The notes beneath the pieces were generated by a model. That model was not told the origin of the DNA. It worked only from the letters and a program-made list of their open reading frames with translations, and made no database searches. Below are positions 25,792-34,323 of a DNA stretch of 64,000 nucleotides, piece after piece. The stretch is from CBDBES01 sp965204465 (GTDB lineage Bacteria; Spirochaetota; Leptospiria; Turneriellales; CBDBES01): contig OZ241995.1 in assembly GCA_965204465.1 (NCBI GenBank), forward strand, positions 682,001 to 746,000, given 5' to 3'. Made by a program: the position numbers and the translations under genes. Position 1 is the first letter of the stretch. Each line of letters begins with the position of its first letter.

Positions 25792-27696
25792 GTGTTATCT
25801 GGTGGAAGTTTTTTAAGCTATGTAATATCCTATTTATTCTTAAAAGGGTTTTATATAGCCACCTTTATCTTTCTTTTTGTATTTATCGCAAGTGTTCTTT
25901 TGATCTTTTATTATGTATTTCGTAATAAAAAGGATATTCTACTCAAAAATATAATTGGTCTGTTCGTTGGAATTCTTTTAGGCATTCTCTATGCCAGTTA
26001 TCTAAATATAAGATTTAAAAATATTGAAAATATTTCTGATGTTAGCCAATACACAGAAGGAAAAATATTTTCTGTTTCAAATAAATCCAGCATCATTGAA
26101 TTTCAAAAGAATGATCAAAAATACAGACTACGTGTCTTCGTTTCAGATACTTCCACTTTGCGAAAAGAACAAAGGGTTAATTTCAAGTGTCATAAGATAT
26201 TCCCCAGACAGGAAAGTAAATTTTCTTTATTCGAAAATTTACAAAGTATTTCTATTGGATGCAAAGGAATCATATCTGTAATTCCTTCTGGTGATGAAAC
26301 TTATTTTTCTTCCATAAGAAAAAAAATTGCTAACTGGCTGGAAAATAGATTTGAAATTTTTCCGGCAGGTAGTTTAGCTAAGGGATTCCTGCTGGCAGAT
26401 ACAAGTATCATTAACCCCAATGAAATGGATGTATTCAGAAAAATGGGCATCGCTCATCTTTTTTCAGCCTCTGGACTTCATCTGGGACTATTATTTGGAA
26501 TTATCTTTTTTCCCTTTTTATGGCTCCGTTCCAGGCCATTGGGGGAGGTGCTCAGTGTAATCGTATGCACCCTATTTTTGATCCTTTTAGATTTTAGATT
26601 ATCCTTGCTAAGAGCATATCTGTTTTTAATCATTTATCTGGCTCTTAAAAAGATGGATAGACAGACTTCCCCTTTCTATTTATTTTTTCTGGTGGCATGG
26701 ATATCCGAGTTTTTTTATCCACTAAGTGCTTTTTCATACTCTTTTATTCTATCTTTTGGAATTACGGGTAGTATATTGCTTACTTTTAAATCCTATTATA
26801 GAATTATTTCCATAAAATATGATCTTCCTAGAAATAATATTGCATTAACTCTTTCTGCTTTTACAGGATCCGTCTTTTTAAGTTATCTACTATTTGATTA
26901 TGTGAATGTTCTTTCTTTCTTTTATAATCTATTTCTAACCCCCTTAGCTGGTATTTATTTAGGAAGTATATTATTCTCTTTGGTATTCTATCCCTTTACA
27001 TATATAGTATCTGCGCTTGATTTTGTGTACCATTTTAGTGCCAAGGTGCATTTATTTTTATGGGAAAGGCATTTTACCCAGATCAATGATCTGTTTACAG
27101 AGGTCTGGCTTTTTTTGATACTCTTGACCATTTTCATCGGCAGCTATTTATTGCTTCAAAAAAAATACTGGTATGTGAAAAAATGGGTGGGATTCGCTGG
27201 CATTTTTCTGGTATTTTTTTACTTCATACAATTCTTTTTCATTCAAGAAAAAAAGTGGGGGATCAAGACATTTCCTTATGGAGTCATTTTATATGAGAAT
27301 AAAAAAATATTCTTTAGCGGAGAATTAGCCAAATTTGCAAAAGATTCAGCCAGATTTATTTTTAGAAGACCAGAAGTACCTATCCAGGCAGTAAACTCGG
27401 ATAAGGTCCTGAAAGAAATAGTGCAAAGAGAAATTACACTTCCATTAGAAGAGGTAGTGCTTATTCCCCAAGATTATAAGAATGGAATATTAAAAATAAA
27501 TCAAAAATGCTTCTTATTTTTTAGCCAAATGAAAAAGAATAATAGGGTTTATCCTTCTAAGAAATGTTCTCAATATTATCTGGTGCAATCTAAAAAATAT
27601 AGAATGCCAGAATACAGATTAAAGCTTCTAATGGCTAATCTAAATATAAACAAACCGCCTAAGGAAATTGGATATTCCAGATGGCAATGGAATTAA
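25792..27696 (+). CDS. comEC: ComEC/Rec2-family DNA-uptake channel
   Basis: A 634-residue inner-membrane protein. An N-terminal membrane part and an OB-like DUF4131 domain (about 80-165) precede the competence domain with FRKMGIAHLFSASGLHLGLLFG, the family signature, and about eight helices. The C-terminal metallo-beta-lactamase-like domain of many ComEC proteins is missing or reduced to about 130 residues without its metal motif, as in shorter members. The start is GTG, 33 bases after ftsZ. Its last codons (GYSRWQWN) and stop lie in sequence that is repeated between the downstream OMP genes. Confidence 0.9.
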   Translation: MLSGGSFLSYVISYLFLKGFYIATFIFLFVFIASVLLIFYYVFRNKKDILLKNIIGLFVGILLGILYASYLNIRFKNIENISDVSQYTEGKIFSVSNKSSIIEFQKNDQKYRLRVFVSDTSTLRKEQRVNFKCHKIFPRQESKFSLFENLQSISIGCKGIISVIPSGDETYFSSIRKKIANWLENRFEIFPAGSLAKGFLLADTSIINPNEMDVFRKMGIAHLFSASGLHLGLLFGIIFFPFLWLRSRPLGEVLSVIVCTLFLILLDFRLSLLRAYLFLIIYLALKKMDRQTSPFYLFFLVAWISEFFYPLSAFSYSFILSFGITGSILLTFKSYYRIISIKYDLPRNNIALTLSAFTGSVFLSYLLFDYVNVLSFFYNLFLTPLAGIYLGSILFSLVFYPFTYIVSALDFVYHFSAKVHLFLWERHFTQINDLFTEVWLFLILLTIFIGSYLLLQKKYWYVKKWVGFAGIFLVFFYFIQFFFIQEKKWGIKTFPYGVILYENKKIFFSGELAKFAKDSARFIFRRPEVPIQAVNSDKVLKEIVQREITLPLEEVVLIPQDYKNGILKINQKCFLFFSQMKKNNRVYPSKKCSQYYLVQSKKYRMPEYRLKLLMANLNINKPPKEIGYSRWQWN

Positions 27697-27743
27697 ATTT
27701 TTTTGCTTCTATTCAAGAAACCAGGCATCTTCAGTTTTGGAAT

Positions 27744-28433
27744 TTAATTAAAATAAAAACGAAAATTCCAGCCTGCTTTTATTACAAATCCAATTGAATC
27801 CTGAATATTTGGCTTATCAATGCTTATTGAGCGTTCACCAGAAACAGAAATATTCTTTTTTCCAAAGAGCCCTCCTTCTATAAAATAACGGACATTCTTC
27901 CATTCTAAGGATACTCCTCCTGAAACAGTATATCTGATCCCATTGAATTGAGTGATGCTTTGAACACTGTATTCCCAGAATATTTCTGTTGTTCTATCAT
28001 ATCCAATGGATATTCTTATATAAGGACTCATCCAAACTTTAGGAAAAAACAAAAACTTCACCTGTCCGCCAGCATTCCATCCCACAGAAGTAGAACGAAA
28101 GGAGTCTCTTATGTTGTCAGTGTTCAATAAGAAGGCGTTATAAGCGAATATTTGTGCATTCAAGAATACACCAGTACCAAGGTCAAGAAAAGAGGTAAAA
28201 CGATAAGTCAAAAGTAAATCAAGTCCCAATTCAAACCCATAGTTTTTAAAATCTCTATTTGCTGTTAAGGATGTAAAGAAAAAAGAAACATTCGGTATCT
28301 CTAATTCTACAATAAAAAATTTAGAATCCTTTTGCTTCTTTAGATGATCTGCAGATTCATTTTCCTGGGAATACAAACTTTCTTTAAACCCTAAGAAGGC
28401 TAAAATAACAAAAATAGATATACTTTTTTTCAT
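27744..28433 (-). CDS. OMP-like array gene 1
   Basis: A 229-residue protein with the array's shared start MKKSISIFVILAFLG, a signal peptide ending near YSQ. It continues with alternating aromatic beta segments typical of a small outer-membrane barrel (GFELGLDLLLTYRF, GWNAGGQVKFLFFP, SPYIRISIGYDRTTE) and ends in an aromatic strand (AGWNFRFYFN), as barrel proteins do. It is convergent with comEC. Its C-terminal half (WEYSVQSITQFNGIRYTV) matches array gene 5, while its N-terminal half differs from that gene. No function is recognised. Confidence 0.75.
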   Translation of the reverse strand: MKKSISIFVILAFLGFKESLYSQENESADHLKKQKDSKFFIVELEIPNVSFFFTSLTANRDFKNYGFELGLDLLLTYRFTSFLDLGTGVFLNAQIFAYNAFLLNTDNIRDSFRSTSVGWNAGGQVKFLFFPKVWMSPYIRISIGYDRTTEIFWEYSVQSITQFNGIRYTVSGGVSLEWKNVRYFIEGGLFGKKNISVSGERSISIDKPNIQDSIGFVIKAGWNFRFYFN

Positions 28434-28664
28434 GTTATTTCCTTTTTCAATATTTAAGATATATCTATATTGAATAGATCAGTTATAGAAGCAACCATTT
28501 TTAGCTGGTCTGTAAATAGAGTTTTTGGTGTTCTTTCTAATGTTTTGGTATTTTTACGATTGCTAAAAATTTATAATGAAAAGAATAATAGGATATTCCA
28601 GATGGTAATGGAATTGAATCTTTTTGTTCCAATGGAGAAACTAGCATTCATTTAGTTTTGGAAT

Positions 28665-29339
28665 TTAATTAAAATGAACACTCAAATTCCAGCCTATTTT
28701 TATTATAAATCCGATTGAATTCTGAATATTTGGCTTATCAATGATTATTGAGCGTCGACTAGAAACAGAAATATTCTTTTTTCCCAATAGCCCCCCTTCT
28801 ATAGAATAACGGACATTCTTGCCTCCCTTGGAGATCCCGCCTAAAACAGTATATCTGATCCCATCGAATTGAACCGTGTATCGAACATTGTCTTCCTCGA
28901 GTATTTCTGTTGTTCCATCATATCCAATAGATGCTTTAATATATGGGCTTATCCAAATTTCAGGAAAAAACAAAAGCTTCACCTGTCCGCCAAGATTCCA
29001 TCCCGTAGAGGAAGAAACAGAGGAGTTTATCATTGTTCTGTCATTAACGAAACCAAATAGTCCATTAAAAAATCCACCGAAACCAAGTTCAAAAAATGAG
29101 GTAAAACGATAAGTCAAGAGTAAATCAAATCCCAATTCAAACCCAGAGTTGTCCAAATCCCTATTTTCTGTTAAATCTGTATAAAAGAAAGAAAAATTCC
29201 ATAGCCCTAATTCTAGAATAAAAAATTTAGAATCCTTTTGCTTCTTTAGATGATCTGAAGATTCATTTTCCTGGGAATACAAACTTTCTTTAAGCCCTAA
29301 GAAGGCTAAAATAACAAAAATAGATATACTTTTTTTCAT
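28665..29339 (-). CDS. OMP-like array gene 2
   Basis: A 224-residue paralogue with the same signal peptide and the acidic/basic linker after it. Its N-half carries FYTDLTENRDLDNSGFELGF and FFNGLFGFVNDRTM, which match array gene 5. Its C-half (LEEDNVRYTVQFDGIRYTV) matches genes 3 and 4. It ends in an aromatic strand (WNLSVHFN). An SD-like run of purines lies before the ATG, as in the other array genes. Each gene probably has its own promoter in the copied spacer. Confidence 0.75.
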   Translation of the reverse strand: MKKSISIFVILAFLGLKESLYSQENESSDHLKKQKDSKFFILELGLWNFSFFYTDLTENRDLDNSGFELGFDLLLTYRFTSFFELGFGGFFNGLFGFVNDRTMINSSVSSSTGWNLGGQVKLLFFPEIWISPYIKASIGYDGTTEILEEDNVRYTVQFDGIRYTVLGGISKGGKNVRYSIEGGLLGKKNISVSSRRSIIIDKPNIQNSIGFIIKIGWNLSVHFN

Positions 29340-29570
29340 GCTATCTGCTTTTTCAATATTTAAGAGATATCTATATTGAATGGATCGGTTATAAAAGCAA
29401 CCATTTTTAGCTGGCCTGTAAATAGAATTTTTGATGTTCTTTCTAATGTTTTGGTATTTTTACGATTGCTAAAAATTTATAATGAAAAGAATAATAGTAT
29501 ATTCCAGATGGTAATGGAATTGAATCTTTTTGTTCCAATGGAGAAACTAGCATTCATTTAGTTTTGGAAT

Positions 29571-30257
29571 TTAATTAAAATAGATATAAAAACTCCAGCT
29601 TCCTCTTATTACAAATCCGATTGAATTCTGAATATTTGGCCTATCAATGGTTATTAAGCGTTGACCAGAAACAGAAATATTCTTTTTCCCAAAGAGCCCC
29701 CCTTCTATAAGATAACGGACATACTTCCATCCTAAGGATATCCCGCCTGAAACAATATATCTGATCCCATCGAATTGAACCGTGTATCGAACATTGTCTT
29801 CCTCGAGTATTTCTGTTGTTCTATCATATCCAATGGATATTCTCATATATGGACTTATCCAAACTTCAGGAAAAAACAAAAACTTCACCTGTCCGCCAAC
29901 ATTCCATCCCGTAGAAATAGAACTAGAGAAGTCTCTTATATTGGCATTGTTAGAGAAGAAGCCGTTATAAGTGTATATTTGTCCATTAAAGAATCCACCG
30001 ACACCAAGATCAAAAAATGAAGTAAAACGATAATTCAAAAGTAAATCAATTCCCGCTTCAACCCCAAAGTTTTCAAAATCCCTATTTTCTGTTGAGGATG
30101 TAAGAAAAAGAGAAGCAGGTATCCCTAATTCTAAAATAAAAAATTTAGAATCCTTTTGCTTCTTTAGATGATCTGCAGATTCATTTTCCTGGGAATACAA
30201 ACTTTCTTTAAGCCCTAAGAAGGCTAAAATAACAAAAATAGATATACTTTTTTTCAT
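29571..30257 (-). CDS. OMP-like array gene 3
   Basis: A 228-residue paralogue. From YNGFFSNNANIRDFSSSIST to the end it is very close to array gene 4, and both share the INYRFTSFFDLGVGG block in the form LLLNYRF. Differences sit in short stretches (IPASLFLTSSTENRDFENFGVE against GNTSFVYTSSIENRDFKNFGAE), which would be surface loops if the barrel reading is right. The signal peptide and final strand are intact, so it is likely expressed. Confidence 0.75.
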   Translation of the reverse strand: MKKSISIFVILAFLGLKESLYSQENESADHLKKQKDSKFFILELGIPASLFLTSSTENRDFENFGVEAGIDLLLNYRFTSFFDLGVGGFFNGQIYTYNGFFSNNANIRDFSSSISTGWNVGGQVKFLFFPEVWISPYMRISIGYDRTTEILEEDNVRYTVQFDGIRYIVSGGISLGWKYVRYLIEGGLFGKKNISVSGQRLITIDRPNIQNSIGFVIRGSWSFYIYFN

Positions 30258-30488
30258 GCTATCTGCTTTTTCAATATTTAAGATATATCTATATTGAATG
30301 GATCGGTTATAAAAGCAACCATTTTTAGCTGGCCTGTAAATAGAATTTTTGATGTTCTTTCTAATGTTTTGGTATTTTTAAGATGCTAAAAATTTATAAT
30401 GAAAAGAATGATAGGATATTCCAGATGGCAATGGAATTAAATTTTTTTGTTTCTATTCAAGAAACCAGGCATCTTCAGTTTTTGGAAT

Positions 30489-31169
30489 TCAATTAAAATA
30501 GATATTAAAGCTCCAGCTTACTCTTATTACAAATCCGATTGAATCCTGAATATTTGGCATATCAATGGTTATTAAGCGTCGACTAGAAACAGAAATATTA
30601 TTTTTCCCAAAGAGACCCCCTTCTATAAAAATACGGACATACTTCCATATTGATAAGGATATCCCGCCTGAAACAATATATCTGATCCCATCGAATCGAA
30701 CATTGTCTTCCTCGAGTATTTCTGTTGTTCTATCATATCCAATGGATATTCTCATATACGGACTTATCAAAACTTCAGGAAAAAACAAAAACCTCACCTG
30801 TCCGCCAACATTCCATCCCGTAGAAATAGAACTAGAGAAGTCTCTTATATTGGCATTGTTAGAGACGAGGTTGTTATAAGTGAATATTTGTGAATTAAAG
30901 AATCCACCGACACCAAGGTCAAAAAATGAAGTAAAACGATAATTCAAAAGTAAATCAATTCCCGCTTCAGCCCCAAAGTTTTTAAAATCCCTATTTTCTA
31001 TTGAGGATGTATAAACAAAAGAAGTATTCCCTAGCCCTAATTCTAAAATAAAAAATTTAGAATCTTTTTGCTTCTTTAGATGATCTGCAGATTCATTTTC
31101 CTGGGAATACAAACTTTCTTTAAACCCTAAGAAGGCTAAAATAACAAAAATAGATATACTTTTTTTCAT
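30489..31169 (-). CDS. OMP-like array gene 4
   Basis: A 226-residue paralogue closest to gene 3. It lacks a few residues in the variable loop after LEEDNVR (RYTVQ is missing) and has a two-residue insertion in the SLSIWKYVRI strand, so small in-frame indels as well as substitutions separate the copies. The signal peptide is intact. Its role is the same as the neighbours and unknown. Confidence 0.75.
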   Translation of the reverse strand: MKKSISIFVILAFLGFKESLYSQENESADHLKKQKDSKFFILELGLGNTSFVYTSSIENRDFKNFGAEAGIDLLLNYRFTSFFDLGVGGFFNSQIFTYNNLVSNNANIRDFSSSISTGWNVGGQVRFLFFPEVLISPYMRISIGYDRTTEILEEDNVRFDGIRYIVSGGISLSIWKYVRIFIEGGLFGKNNISVSSRRLITIDMPNIQDSIGFVIRVSWSFNIYFN

Positions 31170-31401
31170 ATTATTTCCTTTTTTAATATTTAAGAGATAT
31201 CTATATTGAATGGATCGGTTATAGAAGCAACCATTTTTTAGCTGGCCTGTAAATAGAATTTTTGATGTTCTTTTTAATGTTTTGGTATTTTTAAGATTGC
31301 TAAAAATTTATAATGAAAAGAATGATAGGATATTCCAGATGGCAATGGAATTAAATTTTTTTGCTTCTATTCAAGAAACCAGGCATCTTCAGTTTTAGAA
31401 T

Positions 31402-32073
31402 TTAATTAAAATAGATATTAAAATTAACCCCTATTCTTGATATATATCCGATTGAATCCTGAATATTTGGCCGATCAATGCTTATTGAGCGTTCACCAGG
31501 AACAGAAATATTCCTTTTTCTCAAGAACTCTACTTCTGTAAAATAACGGAAATTCTTCCATTCTAAGGATGCTCCTCCTGAAACAGTATATCTGATCCCA
31601 TTGAATTGAGTGATGCTTTGAACATCGTATTCCCAGAATATTTCTGTTGTTCTATCATATCCAATGGATATTCTTATATAAGGGCTTATCAAAACTTTAG
31701 GAAAAAACAAAAACTTTACCTGTCCGCCAGCATTCCATCCCCTAGAGGAAGAAACAAAGTCGCTTGTCATTGTTCTGTCATAAACAGAACCAAATAGTCC
31801 ATTAAAAAATCCACCGAAACCAAGATCAAAAAATGAAGTAAAACGATAAGTCAAAAGTAAATCAAGTCCCAATTCAAACCCAGAGTTTTCCAAATCTCTA
31901 TTTTCTGTTAAATCTGTATAAAAGAAAGCAGCATCCGGCCCTAATTCTAGAATAAAAAATTTAGAATCCTTTTGCTTCTTTAGATGATCTGCAGATTCAT
32001 TTTCCTGGGAATACAAACTCTTTTTAAACCCTAATAAGGCTAAAATAACAAAAATAGATATACTTTTTTTCAT
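31402..32073 (-). CDS. OMP-like array gene 5 (mosaic)
   Basis: A 223-residue paralogue. Its first half matches gene 2 (FYTDLTENRDLENSGFELGL, FFNGLFGSVYDRTM) and its second half matches gene 1 (FWEYDVQSITQFNGIRYTV, SLEWKNFRYF). The changeover is near the conserved GWNAGGQVKFLFFPKV block. This is the clearest mosaic in the array and suggests gene conversion or unequal crossing over. The signal peptide and the aromatic C-terminal strand are intact. Confidence 0.75.
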   Translation of the reverse strand: MKKSISIFVILALLGFKKSLYSQENESADHLKKQKDSKFFILELGPDAAFFYTDLTENRDLENSGFELGLDLLLTYRFTSFFDLGFGGFFNGLFGSVYDRTMTSDFVSSSRGWNAGGQVKFLFFPKVLISPYIRISIGYDRTTEIFWEYDVQSITQFNGIRYTVSGGASLEWKNFRYFTEVEFLRKRNISVPGERSISIDRPNIQDSIGYISRIGVNFNIYFN

Positions 32074-32306
32074 GCTATCTGCTTTTTCAATATTTAAGAT
32101 ATATCTATATTGAATAGATCGGTTATAGAAGCAACCATTTTTTAGCTGGTCTGTAAATAGAATTTTTGATGTTCTTTTTAATGTTTTGGTATTTTTAAGA
32201 TTGCTAAAAATTTATAATGAAAAGAATGATAGGATATTCCAGATGGCAATGGAATTAAATTTTTTTGTTCCAATGGAGAGATCATGTATTCATTCAGTCC
32301 TGAAAT

Positions 32307-32960
32307 TCAATTAAGATAGATATTAAATCTAAGACCTGTTCTTATTATATATCCAATTGAATCCTGAATATTTGGCCTATCAATGGGTATTAAGCGTTTA
32401 TCAGAAACAGAAATATTATTTTTTCCCAAGAGTCCTCCTTCTATAAGAAAACGGACAGTCTTCCCTCCTAGGGATATTCCACCCAGAAAAGTATATCTGA
32501 TCCCATTGAGTTGAAGAGCGCCTCCCAAGAGTGACTCTACTCCAGCATCTATTGTTCTATCGTATCCAATAGATGCTCTTATATATGGACTTATCCAAAC
32601 TTCAGGAAAAAACAGAAACTTCACCTGTCCGCCAGCATTCCATCCCGTAGAAAAAGAAGTAGAGGAGTTTACTGTCTGGCCAGTATTAAAGGCTAATTGT
32701 AAATTAAAGAATCCACCAACACCAAAATCAAAAAATGAATTAAAACGATAAGTTAAAAGTAGATCAACCCCGATTTCCAACCCACGGTTTTTAAAATCCT
32801 TATCTTCCATGGCCGATGCATTAAAAAAAGAAAGAGGTGCCCCTAATTCTAGAATAAAAAAGTTAGAATTTTTTGGGGAAGGTGCATCTTCCTGGGAATA
32901 CAAACTTTCTTTAAACCCTAATAAGGCTAAAATGACAAAAATAGATATACTTTTTTTCAT
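32307..32960 (-). CDS. OMP-like array gene 6 (most diverged)
   Basis: The start is taken as the ATG at 32960, which gives the shared MKKSISIFVILALLG signal peptide; an upstream in-frame start at 33020 would add 20 atypical residues. The linker after the signal is shorter (EDAPSPKNS in place of the NESADHLKKQKDS form) and a loop reads GVESLLGGALQLNGIRYTF. As the outermost and most diverged copy it is probably the oldest unit. It is followed on the minus strand by the other five. Confidence 0.75.
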   Translation of the reverse strand: MKKSISIFVILALLGFKESLYSQEDAPSPKNSNFFILELGAPLSFFNASAMEDKDFKNRGLEIGVDLLLTYRFNSFFDFGVGGFFNLQLAFNTGQTVNSSTSFSTGWNAGGQVKFLFFPEVWISPYIRASIGYDRTIDAGVESLLGGALQLNGIRYTFLGGISLGGKTVRFLIEGGLLGKNNISVSDKRLIPIDRPNIQDSIGYIIRTGLRFNIYLN

Positions 32961-33094
32961 ATTATTTCCTTTTTTAATATTTAAGATATACCTAGTTGAA
33001 TAAGTCGGCCATAGAGCCAACCATTTTTCAGCTGATCTGCAAATAAAATTTTTGGTGTTCTTTCTAATGTTCTGGTATCTGCATCAATTTGTAT

Positions 33095-33778
33095 TTAAAA
33101 AAGAGTGTTTTCTTCTACCTGCTTCAGCATGATCTTTTCTAAATCCAGTATCATTTCTTTTTTTTGCAGATCAGTGATGGACCTGGGGATATGGTAGGGT
33201 TTTCCGATTGAAATAACGATTTTAGAAAAAAATTTAGGAAGTATAAAATTATCCCATGAATTGAAAACCCATTTCCTATTCGCGTTAAAATTCAAGGGAA
33301 TAATGGGGGTCTTGGTTAGCTGGGCAAGGGAGATCATCCCAGATTGGATCTTATATTTAGGGCCTCTTGGACCATCTGGTGTGACCACAATAGAGTGATG
33401 TTTTTTTTGAAGTGCTTTTGCCAATACTCTTAAGGCATCTGCTCCACCTCTTGTAGAAGAACCTCTGCCAGAACTTCCACCCCATTTTTCTACAATGCGA
33501 GATATCCATTCTGCATCTTTAGATTGGCTGATCAAAACAGTAAGATGGATTCCTTTTTTAAATACAAATTGATATAGATAATAAGAAAGAAAAAAAATAT
33601 TGTTATGCCAAAAACAAAAAATAGTCGGTTGGCCTGTTCTAATAACCCTGTCTATATGCTCTTTGCCAACAATTTTTTGGATATTACATGATCTCCCTAG
33701 GATATACATGATCTGTTTCCCTAAGAACCCCCACAACGAAAGAAAAAATGATCTATGCCACTTCATAGATAAAACCAT
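33095..33778 (-). CDS. DUF374 lysophospholipid acyltransferase-like protein
   Basis: A 227-residue protein of the DUF374 group in the LPLAT superfamily. Visible blocks are IFCFWHNNIFFLSYYLY (the HxxxxD-like region, here WHNN), the glycine-rich GGSSGRGSSTRGGADALR, VTPDGPRGPKYKIQSGMISLAQ and IIPLNFNANRKW. Members are thought to acylate lipid A precursors or other phospholipids at the inner membrane. Its start abuts the stop of the upstream lipoprotein gene (shared base 33778), so they are co-transcribed. Confidence 0.85.
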   Translation of the reverse strand: MVLSMKWHRSFFLSLWGFLGKQIMYILGRSCNIQKIVGKEHIDRVIRTGQPTIFCFWHNNIFFLSYYLYQFVFKKGIHLTVLISQSKDAEWISRIVEKWGGSSGRGSSTRGGADALRVLAKALQKKHHSIVVTPDGPRGPKYKIQSGMISLAQLTKTPIIPLNFNANRKWVFNSWDNFILPKFFSKIVISIGKPYHIPRSITDLQKKEMILDLEKIMLKQVEENTLF

Positions 33779-34323
33779 CAGGGAATACGCTTCTTAGCCG
33801 CTCTCGACCATGGAAAACAATCATCATCTTCTGTCTGGGTACAATCTCTGTTCACTCCCGATCTTACAGCAACATAATTCCCAGGAACGAGTCTCATTTC
33901 ATTGATCATGCAATTATACTCTGGCAGGCGAACTGTCCCGCCTATTTGAATACGAATGGCAAGATCAATGCGAAAAGGCAAGGATGAAATACACCAGCCA
34001 GTAGGGGAAGAAGCATCTATGGTGACCATAGGGGCAAATGACCTGTTCCTATTGAATTGGATGACCTGTTGATTTTCTGCTTCTTCTGCGCTAGATCCCT
34101 GGTAAATTCTATAACCGGCAAAATTAGTCTCTTGGTTGTCCGAAAAAAAGGAAATCTCGTATCCTGTAAATGCATCATTTATTCGGACCACCTGTAAATC
34201 AACAGGCGCATGAATCAATTCATACCCGATCCTGGCTTCACTAGTACAATGCGCTAAGAAAAGTACCCCAAATAAAAATGTAGCAAGAAGCTTATTGCTA
34301 AAACCAAAATAGACCATATACAA
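33778..34323 (-). CDS. putative lipoprotein of unknown function
   Basis: A 181-residue protein with a hydrophobic N-terminus ending in GVLFLAHC, a plausible spirochaete-type lipobox with the acylated Cys near residue 26. The mature part has a fibronectin-like or beta-sandwich feel (TGYEISFFSDNQETNFAGYRIYQGSS) and two likely disulfides. It overlaps the symporter's 3' end by 26 bases and is followed directly by the DUF374 gene. No known function. Confidence 0.7.
   Translation of the reverse strand: MYMVYFGFSNKLLATFLFGVLFLAHCTSEARIGYELIHAPVDLQVVRINDAFTGYEISFFSDNQETNFAGYRIYQGSSAEEAENQQVIQFNRNRSFAPMVTIDASSPTGWCISSLPFRIDLAIRIQIGGTVRLPEYNCMINEMRLVPGNYVAVRSGVNRDCTQTEDDDCFPWSRAAKKRIP

Larger units (their letters stand above)
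27670..33040. repeat. six-unit tandem gene array, about 0.91 kb per unit
   Basis: The marker ggatattccagatgg, or a near copy, occurs at about 27670, 28591, 29497, 30415, 31328 and 32232, spaced 904-921 bases apart. Each marker is followed by one OMP-like gene read on the minus strand and then by a similar promoter and spacer stretch. The first marker is the 3' end of comEC itself, so each later unit carries a copied fragment of comEC. The sixth unit is the most diverged. Confidence 0.9.

Noticed and set aside
27670..27710. Rho-independent terminator after comEC
   Set aside because: attcca...tggaat followed by a T-run can be drawn, but the stem is six AT-rich pairs with an eight-base loop and overlaps the coding end. 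Too weak to call.
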